NCBI GenBank assembly: GCA_023955635.1
Contig: JAMXHR010000016.1
Location: 310,001 to 374,000 of the forward strand
Source of the DNA: Methanosarcina sp. ERenArc_MAG2
GTDB lineage: Archaea > Halobacteriota > Methanosarcinia > Methanosarcinales > Methanosarcinaceae
DNA: 64,000 bases
Direction: 5' to 3'
Shown: positions 55,081-63,137 of the stretch, one piece after another
Position numbering within the stretch: position 1 is the stretch's first letter
Layout: each line of letters opens with the position of its first letter
Program-made: the position numbers and the translations under genes
The notes under the pieces: generated by a model
Database searches by the model: none
What the model was told of the DNA's origin: nothing
Seen by the model: the letters and a program-made list of their open reading frames with translations, nothing else

Positions 55081-56369
55081 ATTCGTAACAAAATAGATTG
55101 AGTATTTTTTTATATAAGTTAATCCTATTTGGTCTATATGCTTGAGGAAATTATTTCCAAAAAATATAACTTGCTAAAACCTTTTCTTGATGAAAAAAGC
55201 AAACGTTTATTTGCAGCTGCAGAAGCGCTTAGTATTGGCAAAGGCAACATCAGCATAGTTTCTCGTGCAACTGGTATTTCTGAAAATACAATTAAAAAAG
55301 GTTGCACTGAACTGGAAAGTGGCAAATCTCTTTCTGATAATAAAATACGTGCTCCTGGAGGAGGTCGTAAAAAGATTGTTGAGAAAGACCCTACTCTTTT
55401 GTCCGATCTTGAGGCACTTATTGAACCAACAAGTCGTGGGGATCCGGAATCTCCTTTACTCTGGACTTGTAAAAGTCTTCGAAATATAGCAGGGGAACTT
55501 CAGAATATCGGACATAAAGTAAGCCATACAAGAGTTGCGGATATGCTTCACATGCTTGGTTACAGTTTACAAGCGAATAAGAAAACCATAGAAGGAACTG
55601 AGCATCCTGATCGTGACAAACAATTTGAGCATATAAGTGAAAAATGTAAAATATTTCAAGGTGAACATCAGCCTGTAATCTCAGTAGATACTAAAAAGAA
55701 AGAGTTAATCGGAAATTTCAAGAATGTTGGCCGTGAATTGCGTCCAAAAAAAGATCCAATACTTGTCAATGTATATGATTTTAAGGATAAAGAACTGGGA
55801 AAGGTAAATCCATATGGGGTATACGACATTGCTAATAATGAGGGATGGGTAAACGTCGGCATAGATCATGATACAGCGTCTTTTGCAGTTGAAAGTATAC
55901 GTAGATGGTGGAATCTAATGGGGTGTAAATCATATCCTGATGCAAAAAAACTTTTAATTACTGCAGATTGTGGGGGAAGCAATGGATCAAGAGTAAAATT
56001 GTGGAAAACAGAATTACAAAAATTAACGGATGAAATCGGATTGGAGATTTCGGTTTGTCACTTTCCTCCAGGTACAAGTAAATGGAATAAAATAGAGCAT
56101 AGACTATTTTCCCAGATTACTCTTAATTGGAGAGGAAAACCACTAACAAGCTATGAAGTAGTTGTAAACCTTATTGCAGCAACAACTACATCAAAAGGGC
56201 TTGAAGTAAAATGCATGTTAGACACGAATAAGTATCCAACAGGAATTAAAATCGAAAAAAAACAGGTTGAAAAATTGGGCATTATACTTGATGAGTTTCA
56301 CGGAGAATGGAATTACACATTCAAACCAAAGAATGGAGTGAGTTAATTAAATTATTTTGTGACGAGCCC
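55081..56369 (+). mobile_element. ISAzo13-family insertion sequence, copy B (intact)
   Basis: 1289 bp, ends ATTCGTAACAAAATAGATTG and (complement) GGGCTCGTCACAAAATAATT, as in copy A. TTA occurs on both outer sides if two extra left bases (GT, 55079-55080) belong to the element. It encodes a full transposase. Confidence 0.88.
55138..56346 (+). CDS. ISAzo13-family transposase
   Basis: 402 residues from ATG 55138 (MLEEIISKKYNLLKPFLDEK). The N-terminal helix-turn-helix (VSRATGISENTIKKG) is followed by RAPGGGRKKIVEKDPTLLSD and the catalytic domain: VISVDTKKKELIGNF (first Asp), LLITADCGGSNGSRVKLWK (second Asp) and SVCHFPPGTSKWNKIEHRLF (Glu). The intact frame shows that the same protein was broken by two short homopolymers in copy A. 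A recent transposition event is implied by the match between the two copies. Confidence 0.92.
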   Translation: MLEEIISKKYNLLKPFLDEKSKRLFAAAEALSIGKGNISIVSRATGISENTIKKGCTELESGKSLSDNKIRAPGGGRKKIVEKDPTLLSDLEALIEPTSRGDPESPLLWTCKSLRNIAGELQNIGHKVSHTRVADMLHMLGYSLQANKKTIEGTEHPDRDKQFEHISEKCKIFQGEHQPVISVDTKKKELIGNFKNVGRELRPKKDPILVNVYDFKDKELGKVNPYGVYDIANNEGWVNVGIDHDTASFAVESIRRWWNLMGCKSYPDAKKLLITADCGGSNGSRVKLWKTELQKLTDEIGLEISVCHFPPGTSKWNKIEHRLFSQITLNWRGKPLTSYEVVVNLIAATTTSKGLEVKCMLDTNKYPTGIKIEKKQVEKLGIILDEFHGEWNYTFKPKNGVS

Positions 56370-56459
56370 TTAGCACCCGTAGACTTGATATAACCCAAAG
56401 AAATTCTGAGTTTATTTAGTCTGACTTTTTCACAAAATCATTAAAAACCACATCATAAT

Positions 56460-56553
56460 TCGGAAAGTTACTCATTTTCATTAAGAAGAAAATGACACAT
56501 AAAGGTGAAAATTATAGTGTCAAACTGAGAAAATATTATTTTTGCACCAGAAC
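56460..56553. repeat. Dispersed ~92-bp repeat ending in an IS-like terminus, copy 2
   Basis: Matches 21282-21373 (CGGAAAGTTACTCATTTTCA, ATGACACATAAAGGTGAAAA), ending TTTTTGCACCAGAACCC. Confidence 0.6.
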
Positions 56554-56830
56554 CCTGATTTTTGGTAGGCTGAGTAGTTACAAAAAAATTTAAATTATGT
56601 ATAAATGTTTTTATTCTTTTCTAATTGCTGGAAAATATTTTCTAATTATTTTTCCTTTTTTTAAGTTTCATGCACTAAATATTTTAAGTTTTACTATATA
56701 GAGTATCAGCAACAACTATATAACAGACAACGTATATGTAGAACCTTGATAATCATAATATTTATTTTAAATAATTTATAGTTAATCCAAGACAAAACAA
56801 AATTTCACGAAAAAGGAAAGGGGTTATAAC

Positions 56831-57484
56831 ATGTATGAAATAAAAGAAGTCAATATAAACGCGGGTAACCTTGTAGAGGCTAACCTTACGCAAGCTAACC
56901 TTAACGAGAGCAAATTTAAAAGAGCTAACTTTATAGGGGCTAACCTTGAGGGAGCTGACCTCAAAGAGTCCTACTTTGAAGAGGCTAACCTCAGAGAAGC
57001 TAACCTTGAAGGGGCCAACCTTGAGGGAGCTAACCTGAAAGAGGCTAACCTTAAATGGACTAACCTTAGAAAAGCTGACCTTGAAGGGGCTAATCTTAGA
57101 GAGGCTAATCTTATGGGGGTCGACCTTAGAGAAGCTAATCTTGATGGAGCTAACCTTGAAGGAGCTAACCTTGAAGGAGCTAATCTTAGAGGAGCTAACC
57201 TTCATAGGGCTAATCTTAGAGAAGTCAACCTTAAAGGAGCTGATCTTGATTGGGCTATGCTTAGAGGAGCTAACCTGAAAGAAGCTGACCTTACAGGGAC
57301 TAATTTTACAGGGGCTAATCTTGAAGGAGCTGATCTTATAAAGACTAACCTTAAAAGAGCTAACTTTAAATGGGCTAATATTAAAGGAACTAAGTTTGAT
57401 GGAGCTAACCTTAATGGAGCTAACCTTAGAGAAGCTCATTATTTGACATTTGACCAGCTTTCTAGAATGATAAATACCTCATAA
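56831..57484 (+). CDS. Pentapeptide-repeat protein
   Basis: 217 residues, almost all A(N/D)LxX repeats: [20 protein letters not shown], then [13 protein letters not shown] and so on, more than 30 pentapeptides, predicting a right-handed quadrilateral beta-helix. Only the first ~12 residues ([12 protein letters not shown]) and last ~15 ([13 protein letters not shown]) are outside the repeats. Some members of this fold mimic DNA and protect gyrase, others have unknown roles; no feature here selects one. AGGAAAGGGG precedes the ATG. A miniature element has inserted at the stop codon (its duplication begins at 57483). Confidence 0.9.
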   Translation: MYEIKEVNINAGNLVEANLTQANLNESKFKRANFIGANLEGADLKESYFEEANLREANLEGANLEGANLKEANLKWTNLRKADLEGANLREANLMGVDLREANLDGANLEGANLEGANLRGANLHRANLREVNLKGADLDWAMLRGANLKEADLTGTNFTGANLEGADLIKTNLKRANFKWANIKGTKFDGANLNGANLREAHYLTFDQLSRMINTS

Positions 57485-57492
57485 TACAAATC

Positions 57493-57681
57493 CATTGGTC
57501 ATCGGTTAAGGAATTTTCTTGCCTGAAAGCTATCGATTTTGTATCTTAATCCTGATTAAACTTTGGCCTTTTTACATGAAATCGATATCTTGCTCCAACC
57601 CACAATATGTTTAAATTTATAATAACTGTTGTGGAAATAAAGGCAATTTATCACGATTCCTCACTTAACCGAAGACGCATG
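57493..57681. repeat. IS1-type miniature element (family 1), copy 4
   Basis: 189 bp, flanked by AATACAAATC (57483-57492 and 57682-57691). Ends CATTGGTCATCGGTTAAGGA and (complement) CATGCGTCTTCGGTTAAGTG. It lies directly beside an IS1 remnant that begins with the same terminal sequence. Confidence 0.85.
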
Positions 57682-57691
57682 AATACAAATC

Positions 57692-57913
57692 CATTTGTCA
57701 TCGGTTAAGGAATTTTCTTGCCTGAAGGCTATCGATTATACTCAATCCAAAGCAGAAACGTATACAGTTGAAGGATATAACAGCATATTAAGGCACTTTC
57801 TGGCAAGGTTGAGAAGAAAGACAAAGTGTTATACGAAGAGTCTTGAAATGCTAAAGTACTCGGTTTTTCTATTGATGAAATACAGAAATAAAGAGTTAAC
57901 TATGTTTAATTAA
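57692..57913 (+). pseudogene. IS1-family remnant: left end fused to transposase C-terminus
   Basis: 57692-57738 repeats the miniature-element left end (CATTTGTCATCGGTTAAGGA ... CTATCGATT). It runs directly into a frame YTQSKAETYTVEGYNSILRH, then FLARLRRKTKCYTKSLEML and KYSVFLLMKYRNKELTMFN-stop, the C-terminus of an IS1-family transposase (RHFLARLRRKT and KSLEM are typical). The middle of the element is deleted. This links miniature family 1 to an IS1-type parent. Confidence 0.8.
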
Positions 57914-57967
57914 CAATGCCAAATTTATTACTTTTAAGATAAAAGTTAAATACTGAGTTTATGGAAA

Positions 57968-58716
57968 TCAGTCCGTCAGACCTAACTGTTTCCATGCTTC
58001 TTCAATATGCATGGAGCGCATTCCGAGCTTTCTCGCAGGTATTATCTCGTTTTCATAAGAATCCCCTATTGACATGACACATTTGGGTTCGAATTCAAGA
58101 CCCATCCTTTTGAGTGCAGCCATAAAAAGCCTGAGGTCAGGTTTCTTGTACCCCACATCCGATGAGAAGATCACAAAGTCGAAATAATCATAAAGTCCCA
58201 GGAACCTGAGTTCCAGTTCTGAAAAGACTCTCTGCCCGTTGGAGATTATGCACTTGGGCACGTTTATATAATGTTCAATTAGTCTTATGCTTTGAGGGAA
58301 AAGACGGAGTTTCCGCATAGAGGCTGCCCGAAAAACCCTGGATACCTCTACTCCGAGGCTTTTTTCATCGATTACCCAGATCGAGTTTTCCTTGCAGATC
58401 TCTGCAAAAATTTCCTCTACCCTGACTTCAGGATATATCTCTCCGGAGTGCTCCATTATATCCCTTACTTTAAACATGTAAGTATCCCACAGTTTTTTCG
58501 GCTCTATTTTCACCCCCTCGTAGGCAAGCCATGCGCTTACGACCTCATATGTTTCCAGGTTGTGTTCCTCAGAGTGGATGTCAATAAGGGTCTGGTAACA
58601 GTCAAAGATAACTCCTTTTATATGGCAGCTCTCAAATGCCTCCTCCCTTTTATGGGAGAATGGCTCAGAAATGTGACCTCGCCTTCTCTTGTTTCAGGTT
58701 CATGATTCTCCGACAT
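57968..58716 (-). pseudogene. HAD-family hydrolase, frameshifted near N-terminus as given
   Basis: ATG 58716 reads MSENHEPETREGEVTFLSHS. One added A in the T4 run on the plus strand (58648-58651) continues PIKREEAFESCHIKGVIFDC and YQTLIDIHSEEHN, carrying the nucleophile motif D-x-Y-x-T. The rest (to 57968) has motif II CIISNGQ, motif III GYKKPDLRLF and motif IV SIGDSYENEIIPARKLGM. The catalytic set is complete, so the gene is likely functional with a sequence error. The downstream 181-residue frame alone lacks the nucleophile. It follows the APH-type gene by 43 bp on the same strand, so the pair may share a pathway (kinase plus phosphatase). Confidence 0.8.
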
Positions 58717-58759
58717 GCTCTTGTCTCCACTATCCCCTTTACTTGATTGCCTTCTACTT

Positions 58760-59710
58760 TTAATTGCTACCTTTAATTGCTTTTAAGCACTCGCCTGCTT
58801 CTCTGATAAGATAATTTTTATAGTTGCCCTGATGAAGCCTCGCCGAACGAAGGAGTCCTATACTCATGAAAAAAGGCAAAACTCCGGTAACATAGGTAAA
58901 ATCCTTTTCATTCCTGCTGTATTCCCAGAGAAAGTTCCCTATATACGGTTCGGCCTTCCAGCCTCCCCCTTTATGCAATTCGAACTCATTTTTAAGTTCC
59001 GCAGTGAGAATCCCGAGATCTCTTACAGGGTGCGCCTGGGACCAGGAGCTTTCAAAATCAAGTGCATAAGGCGTATCTTTACAAAATATGTAATTCGAGG
59101 GAGTGACGTCCCTGTGAACCATACAGCCGTATTCCCTGTCGAGCAAGGGACTGTACCACCATTGTCCAAGCAGCTTATTGAAATTCTCTCTTGTGTCATG
59201 ATCCAGTTTCAGATGGTCCAGCACTTCATGATAGTTTCGGAATTCATTTTCCTTATTGTAGGAGGACTTCGTATTGTCGTGGAGCTGTCTGAGCATATGC
59301 GCAATTGCTGCAAGTCTTTCATAGAGTGTTTCTTCATGCTTGAAGTACCAGTCCAGAGATTTACCAGGTATATGTTCGGTTACAAGGACACAATTGAACT
59401 TTTTATTGACTGCAAGAGGCTTTGCAACATTTATTATCGAAGCCGCCTTTTTAAGGTTCCGATACTCATTTATCATGCCTTTGTAGGGATTGTAATCTTT
59501 CAGCCGTCCGGTAGGTTCGGCAAAAAATTTTGCCATTACGCTGAAATGTTCGCCTTTGAACTGATATCTACAGACAGTGTGGGAGGAGTTGTATTTAAAA
59601 ACATTAACCGAACATTGCTTATTCTGAAGCCGGTGCCCCACAACGTCTTCAACAAGCCAGTCCCTGAAAGGATCCCCAGGACTTAAAGTATTAACATGGC
59701 GAAATGCCAC
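58760..59710 (-). CDS. APH/choline-kinase-type phosphotransferase
   Basis: 316 residues with the aminoglycoside phosphotransferase fold. The catalytic loop is MVHRDVTPSNYIFC (HxDxxxxN), the metal-binding strand YALDFESSWSQAHPVRDLG. Upstream are YRNLKKAASIINVAKPLAV and VTEHIPGKSLDWYF (hinge). The family phosphorylates small alcohols, sugars or lipids, or proteins; the substrate is unknown. It starts at ATG 59710. Its partner HAD gene lies 43 bp downstream. A 3 x 25-bp tandem repeat sits in the upstream region. Confidence 0.78.
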   Translation of the reverse strand: MAFRHVNTLSPGDPFRDWLVEDVVGHRLQNKQCSVNVFKYNSSHTVCRYQFKGEHFSVMAKFFAEPTGRLKDYNPYKGMINEYRNLKKAASIINVAKPLAVNKKFNCVLVTEHIPGKSLDWYFKHEETLYERLAAIAHMLRQLHDNTKSSYNKENEFRNYHEVLDHLKLDHDTRENFNKLLGQWWYSPLLDREYGCMVHRDVTPSNYIFCKDTPYALDFESSWSQAHPVRDLGILTAELKNEFELHKGGGWKAEPYIGNFLWEYSRNEKDFTYVTGVLPFFMSIGLLRSARLHQGNYKNYLIREAGECLKAIKGSN

Positions 59711-59754
59711 CTCAAATTACCCCCATTTTCCAAAAACACTCCCACAGTTGTATA

Positions 59755-59829
59755 TTTTGTCCTGCAATAGATCTCTCATTTTTGTCCTGCAATAGATCTC
59801 TCATTTTTGTCCCGCAATAGATCTCTCAT
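59755..59829. repeat. Tandem repeat, 3 x 25 bp
   Basis: Three adjacent units of TTTTGTCCTGCAATAGATCT followed by CTCAT, the third with one change. It lies 45 bp upstream of the APH-type gene start, within the spacer to the molybdopterin gene. Repeated operator sites are possible; slippage is simpler. Confidence 0.75.
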
Positions 59830-59948
59830 CTTGAGTTGATATTATGATAATAGTAGCCGCCAATTTTACGTTTTGATTCTCAATACTGGCAGCAGTATAC
59901 TATAGTCTGGATATATTATATTATTATTGGTGTTCAACTGTAAGGACC

Positions 59949-60614
59949 TTATTCCCGTCTCTCAACTTCAGGTCCGCCGATACCGGCCTTATTATTATAT
60001 CCTCTTTCCTCCCAGTATCCCCTGTAAGGCGAGTCGCTGAGTTCAATTCTTACGATCCATTTCGCCCATTTGTACCCGTATTTGCCTTCGGCTACAAGCT
60101 GAAGAGGAAAACCTCTCTCAGGAGGCAAGATCACATCATTGAGTCCGTATGCGAGGATAATGTCGTTTTCTAATAAATAATCCGTGTCAAGAGAAGTGGA
60201 ATAGCCATCAGCACTGTAAAATATGACAGTTGTGGCATTTTTGAAGGCTCCTGTTTCTGCAAAAAGGTCAGCCATTTTTATTCCTGTCCACTTTGCGGTA
60301 AAACTCCAGCCTTCCACGCAGATCAGATCCACTACTTTCGAAGTCTGAGGTAATCCGGTTACTTCTTCATAGGTGAAATTCCGGGGATTTTCTACAAGGC
60401 CGTCGACCTGAAGCCTGTAGCTCTCCCTGTCAATATATTGTGTTCCTTTGATGGCGTTATTCCGCTGTTGTGCAATCGGAGTTAGCTCTTGCCCCTGGTA
60501 AGAAAGAGTTTCAGTCTGGTTATCATAGGTTTCGGGCTCCCCTCTTTCAGAAATACAACCTGAAAGAGCAATAAAAATAACTGAAAGAATCAGGAATAAG
60601 TGGATAAGTTTCAT
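59949..60614 (-). CDS. Molybdopterin-dependent oxidoreductase (sulfite-oxidase fold), lipoprotein
   Basis: ATG 60614 (MKLIHLFLILSVIFIALSGC) is chosen because it starts a proper lipoprotein signal peptide with lipobox LSGC; a TTG 21 bp upstream is less likely. About 221 residues. The molybdopterin domain has the Mo-ligand Cys in DLICVEGWSFTAKWTGIKMA, then TTVIFYSADGYSTSLD, LAYGLNDVILPPERGFPLQL and GYKWAKWIVRIELSD, as in YedY/MsrP-type and small sulfite-oxidase-like proteins. It would act on the outer face of the membrane. Substrate unknown; repair of oxidised surface proteins is one possibility. Confidence 0.85.
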   Translation of the reverse strand: MKLIHLFLILSVIFIALSGCISERGEPETYDNQTETLSYQGQELTPIAQQRNNAIKGTQYIDRESYRLQVDGLVENPRNFTYEEVTGLPQTSKVVDLICVEGWSFTAKWTGIKMADLFAETGAFKNATTVIFYSADGYSTSLDTDYLLENDIILAYGLNDVILPPERGFPLQLVAEGKYGYKWAKWIVRIELSDSPYRGYWEERGYNNKAGIGGPEVERRE

Positions 60615-60769
60615 GTATTTGCTTTCCTCCCTCAACTATTTTCCTTACATGTTCTTTCTTGAAAATATGCATTCGACACGAATAAATGATTATTTATAAA
60701 AGAAAACTCTAAAGTTGTGATCTGGATAAACGACAATAGCCAGGCTTCGATTTTCATAGAGCTGTTAGC

Positions 60770-61684
60770 GTGATTAAACTCTATAATGAAATCCCGGATT
60801 CTTGTAAATGGCAAATAGTTGAGCCACTTAATAAAGGGTGGTCAAATGATCAGAAATATTATATCCGAACTGCAGATGGAAGAGAATTATTACTCAGAGT
60901 AGCGGACATCTCGCAATATGAGAACAAGAAACAGGGTTTTGAAGCAATAAAACAGCTTGATAACCTTGACATTTTGATCTCGCATCCAGTCGATTTCGGA
61001 ATTTGTAATAACGGTCAATCCGTATATTCTTTACTAACCTGGATTGCGGGGAAAGATGCAGAATATCTTCTTCCGGAGCTAAACAGCAAATATCAATACC
61101 GTCTCGGGGTTAGAGCGGGCGAAATATTAAGAATTCTGCATCAAGTTCCTGCTGCAAAAAATCAAATATCATGGTCGGAGCGTTTCAATAAAAAAATAAA
61201 CAGAAATATCACCGATTATGAAGCTTGCGGAATTCGCATGGAGGGAGCAGATAAAATAATTGAATACATAGAACAAAACCGATGTCTATTGAAAAATCGC
61301 CCTCAGTGTTTTCAGCATGGGGACTATCATGTCGGAAATATGATTGTTACAAAGTCCGGAGAGCTAGGAATCATTGATTTCAACAGGCTTGATTATGGTG
61401 ACCCCTGGGAAGAGTTTAATCGCATTACCTGGTGTGCAGATGTAAGTGCCGTATTTGCATCAGGACGTATAAATGGATATTTTCATAATAATGTGCCCGT
61501 TTTATTTTTCAGATTAATGGCTTTATATATTGCAAGTAACCAGCTTTCATCAATTCCCTGGGCAATTAAATTCGGACACAAAGAGGTCAGCACGATGCTC
61601 AGACAAGCCGAAAATGTTTTGAAATGGTATGACGGATTTCAAACATGCATCCCAAAATGGTATATCTCCAACTCTATTGAATGA
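60770..61684 (+). CDS. Aminoglycoside-phosphotransferase-family kinase
   Basis: 304 residues. GTG 60770 start (MIKLYNEIPDSCKWQIVEPL). The ATP-binding N-lobe includes KGWSNDQKYYIRTADGRELL; the catalytic loop is QCFQHGDYHVGNMIV (HxDxxxxN) and the metal site LGIIDFNRLDYGDPWEEF. It resembles kanamycin-kinase/macrolide-kinase-type proteins of Firmicutes and archaea more than the 58760 gene does. Resistance or metabolic kinase cannot be decided. Divergent from the molybdopterin gene; AT-rich, possibly acquired. Confidence 0.8.
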   Translation: MIKLYNEIPDSCKWQIVEPLNKGWSNDQKYYIRTADGRELLLRVADISQYENKKQGFEAIKQLDNLDILISHPVDFGICNNGQSVYSLLTWIAGKDAEYLLPELNSKYQYRLGVRAGEILRILHQVPAAKNQISWSERFNKKINRNITDYEACGIRMEGADKIIEYIEQNRCLLKNRPQCFQHGDYHVGNMIVTKSGELGIIDFNRLDYGDPWEEFNRITWCADVSAVFASGRINGYFHNNVPVLFFRLMALYIASNQLSSIPWAIKFGHKEVSTMLRQAENVLKWYDGFQTCIPKWYISNSIE

Positions 61685-61829
61685 GTAATCACATAGTTAT
61701 GACCTGAAGGAAAAACGCCAGTAAGGTGACAAGCTTACAGAAAAATAAATTTAAAAAATAATTATCTGAAGAAGTCAAGAAAATAATAGAAGTTAAGAAA
61801 TACTGAAATTTAATGAAGCCTGAGATGTT

Positions 61830-63029
61830 TCAGGCCTCATCGTATCCGATTTCTTCTTTTGTAAGATAACAGGCAGGATCGTCTGCCCAGACATCTCCGT
61901 ATACGGCTTCGGCTCGCACCCTAAAATTCCCGTTGCAAACGTCTAACCATTTGCATCTGGCACAACGGTCAGCATTAGCCTGTATCAGGGGCTTTCTGTG
62001 CTTGAGCCCTGCCATAAGCTCGTTACTCTGGTCGGTCCAGATCTTGCTGAAAGGGCGTTCCCGTATATTTCCAAAAGAGTAATGTCTCCAGAATTGGTCT
62101 GCATATACCAAACCGTCCCAGGATACGCATCCGATACCTATCCCTGAGGAATTTCCTTGATTCATAGAGAGCAGTTCGAATACCTCTGCAGCCCTTTTTG
62201 GATTTTCTTCAAGAAGTTTCATGTACAGGTAAGGACCGTCGCAGTGGTTGTCCACGGTCAGGACTTCTGCAGGGAAACCCTTTTCGTGCAGTCTTTTTGT
62301 CCTCTCGAGTATCAGGTCTACAGCCTTCCTGGATTCCTCAAGGGAAAGATCTTCACTTACCATTTCCGAACCCCTGCCTGCATAAACCAGGTGATAGAAA
62401 CATATTCTTGGGATTTTATCCTCTTCAAGAAGATCAAAGATTGCAGGAATATCTTTGACGTTTTGCTTATTGATGGTAAAACGCAAGCCCACCTTTATGC
62501 CTTCTTCCTGGCAATTGTGGAGGCCTCTGAGAGCTGCATCAAATGCTCCTTTCATCCCCCGGAAGCGGTCATTTGTCTCCCTTATCCCGTCCAGAGAAAC
62601 TCCCACATAAGAGAGTCCAACGTCCTTTAACTTTTTTGCCATGCCCCGGTCTATGAGCGTCCCGTTTGTAGAAATTACAGCCCTCATTCCTTTTTCCCGG
62701 GCATAGGCGGCAAGTTCAGGCAGATCTTTTCTCAGGGTCGGTTCCCCTCCGGAAAAAAGAATTACCGGACTTCCGAAATTTGCAAGGTCATCGATAAGAG
62801 CCTTACCTTCCCCCGTCGAAAGCTCGTTTTCAAATTCGATGTCTTTTGCCTGTGCATAACAATGGACGCATTTCAGGTTGCAGCGGCGGGTCATATTCCA
62901 GACCACTACAGGCTTTTTGTCTTTTGAAAATTGTAGCAGATGAGAGGGAAGTTTCTTCGATTCCCTTCCATAGCGTAGGGGGTCAGAAGGTTCCACGGTT
63001 CCGCAGTATAATTTTGAAATGCCTATCAT
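61830..63029 (-). CDS. ahbC: 12,18-didecarboxysiroheme deacetylase (AhbC), radical SAM/SPASM
   Basis: 399 residues. The N-terminus MIGISKLYCGTVEPSD is, from memory, typical of AhbC. The radical SAM motif C-x3-C-x2-C is in TRRCNLKCVHCYAQ, followed by ILFSGGEPTLRKDLPEL, ISTNGTLIDRG and VGVSLDGIRE. The C-terminal SPASM-type cluster has CARCKWLDVCNGNFRVRAEA and a final Cys (DDPACYL). It removes acetate side chains in the siroheme-dependent (alternative) haem pathway of methanogens and sulfate reducers. hemD lies 108 bp upstream on the same strand, which supports a tetrapyrrole role. AhbD and NirJ-type enzymes are the alternatives. Confidence 0.85.
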   Translation of the reverse strand: MIGISKLYCGTVEPSDPLRYGRESKKLPSHLLQFSKDKKPVVVWNMTRRCNLKCVHCYAQAKDIEFENELSTGEGKALIDDLANFGSPVILFSGGEPTLRKDLPELAAYAREKGMRAVISTNGTLIDRGMAKKLKDVGLSYVGVSLDGIRETNDRFRGMKGAFDAALRGLHNCQEEGIKVGLRFTINKQNVKDIPAIFDLLEEDKIPRICFYHLVYAGRGSEMVSEDLSLEESRKAVDLILERTKRLHEKGFPAEVLTVDNHCDGPYLYMKLLEENPKRAAEVFELLSMNQGNSSGIGIGCVSWDGLVYADQFWRHYSFGNIRERPFSKIWTDQSNELMAGLKHRKPLIQANADRCARCKWLDVCNGNFRVRAEAVYGDVWADDPACYLTKEEIGYDEA

Positions 63030-63137
63030 GTCGATCCTTCAAATTTAAAATTGTTTTTTAAAATCTTAAGTATTATTTTTTGAACCGATTTTTCAACTCA
63101 GGCTTTTATTTATCGGCATTTATTGGCCTTAAATTCC

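Larger units (their letters stand above)
55013..56402. repeat. Remnant element into which ISAzo13 copy B is inserted
   Basis: The left flank of the IS has GGTTCTGTCAAGTTAACGGG followed by TGCT, and the right flank has the complement of GGGTTATATCAAGTCTACGG followed by GTGCTAAG. These look like inverted ends of a small element with ~65 bp left on one side. Nested insertion is the likely history. Confidence 0.4.

Noticed and set aside
58832..59686. 284-codon plus-strand ORF opposite the APH-type kinase
   Set aside because: The minus-strand kinase has its catalytic HxDxxxxN and DFE-type motifs; the opposite frame is a mirror of its codons.
59755..59829. CRISPR remnant
   Set aside because: Three 25-bp units follow each other directly without spacers.
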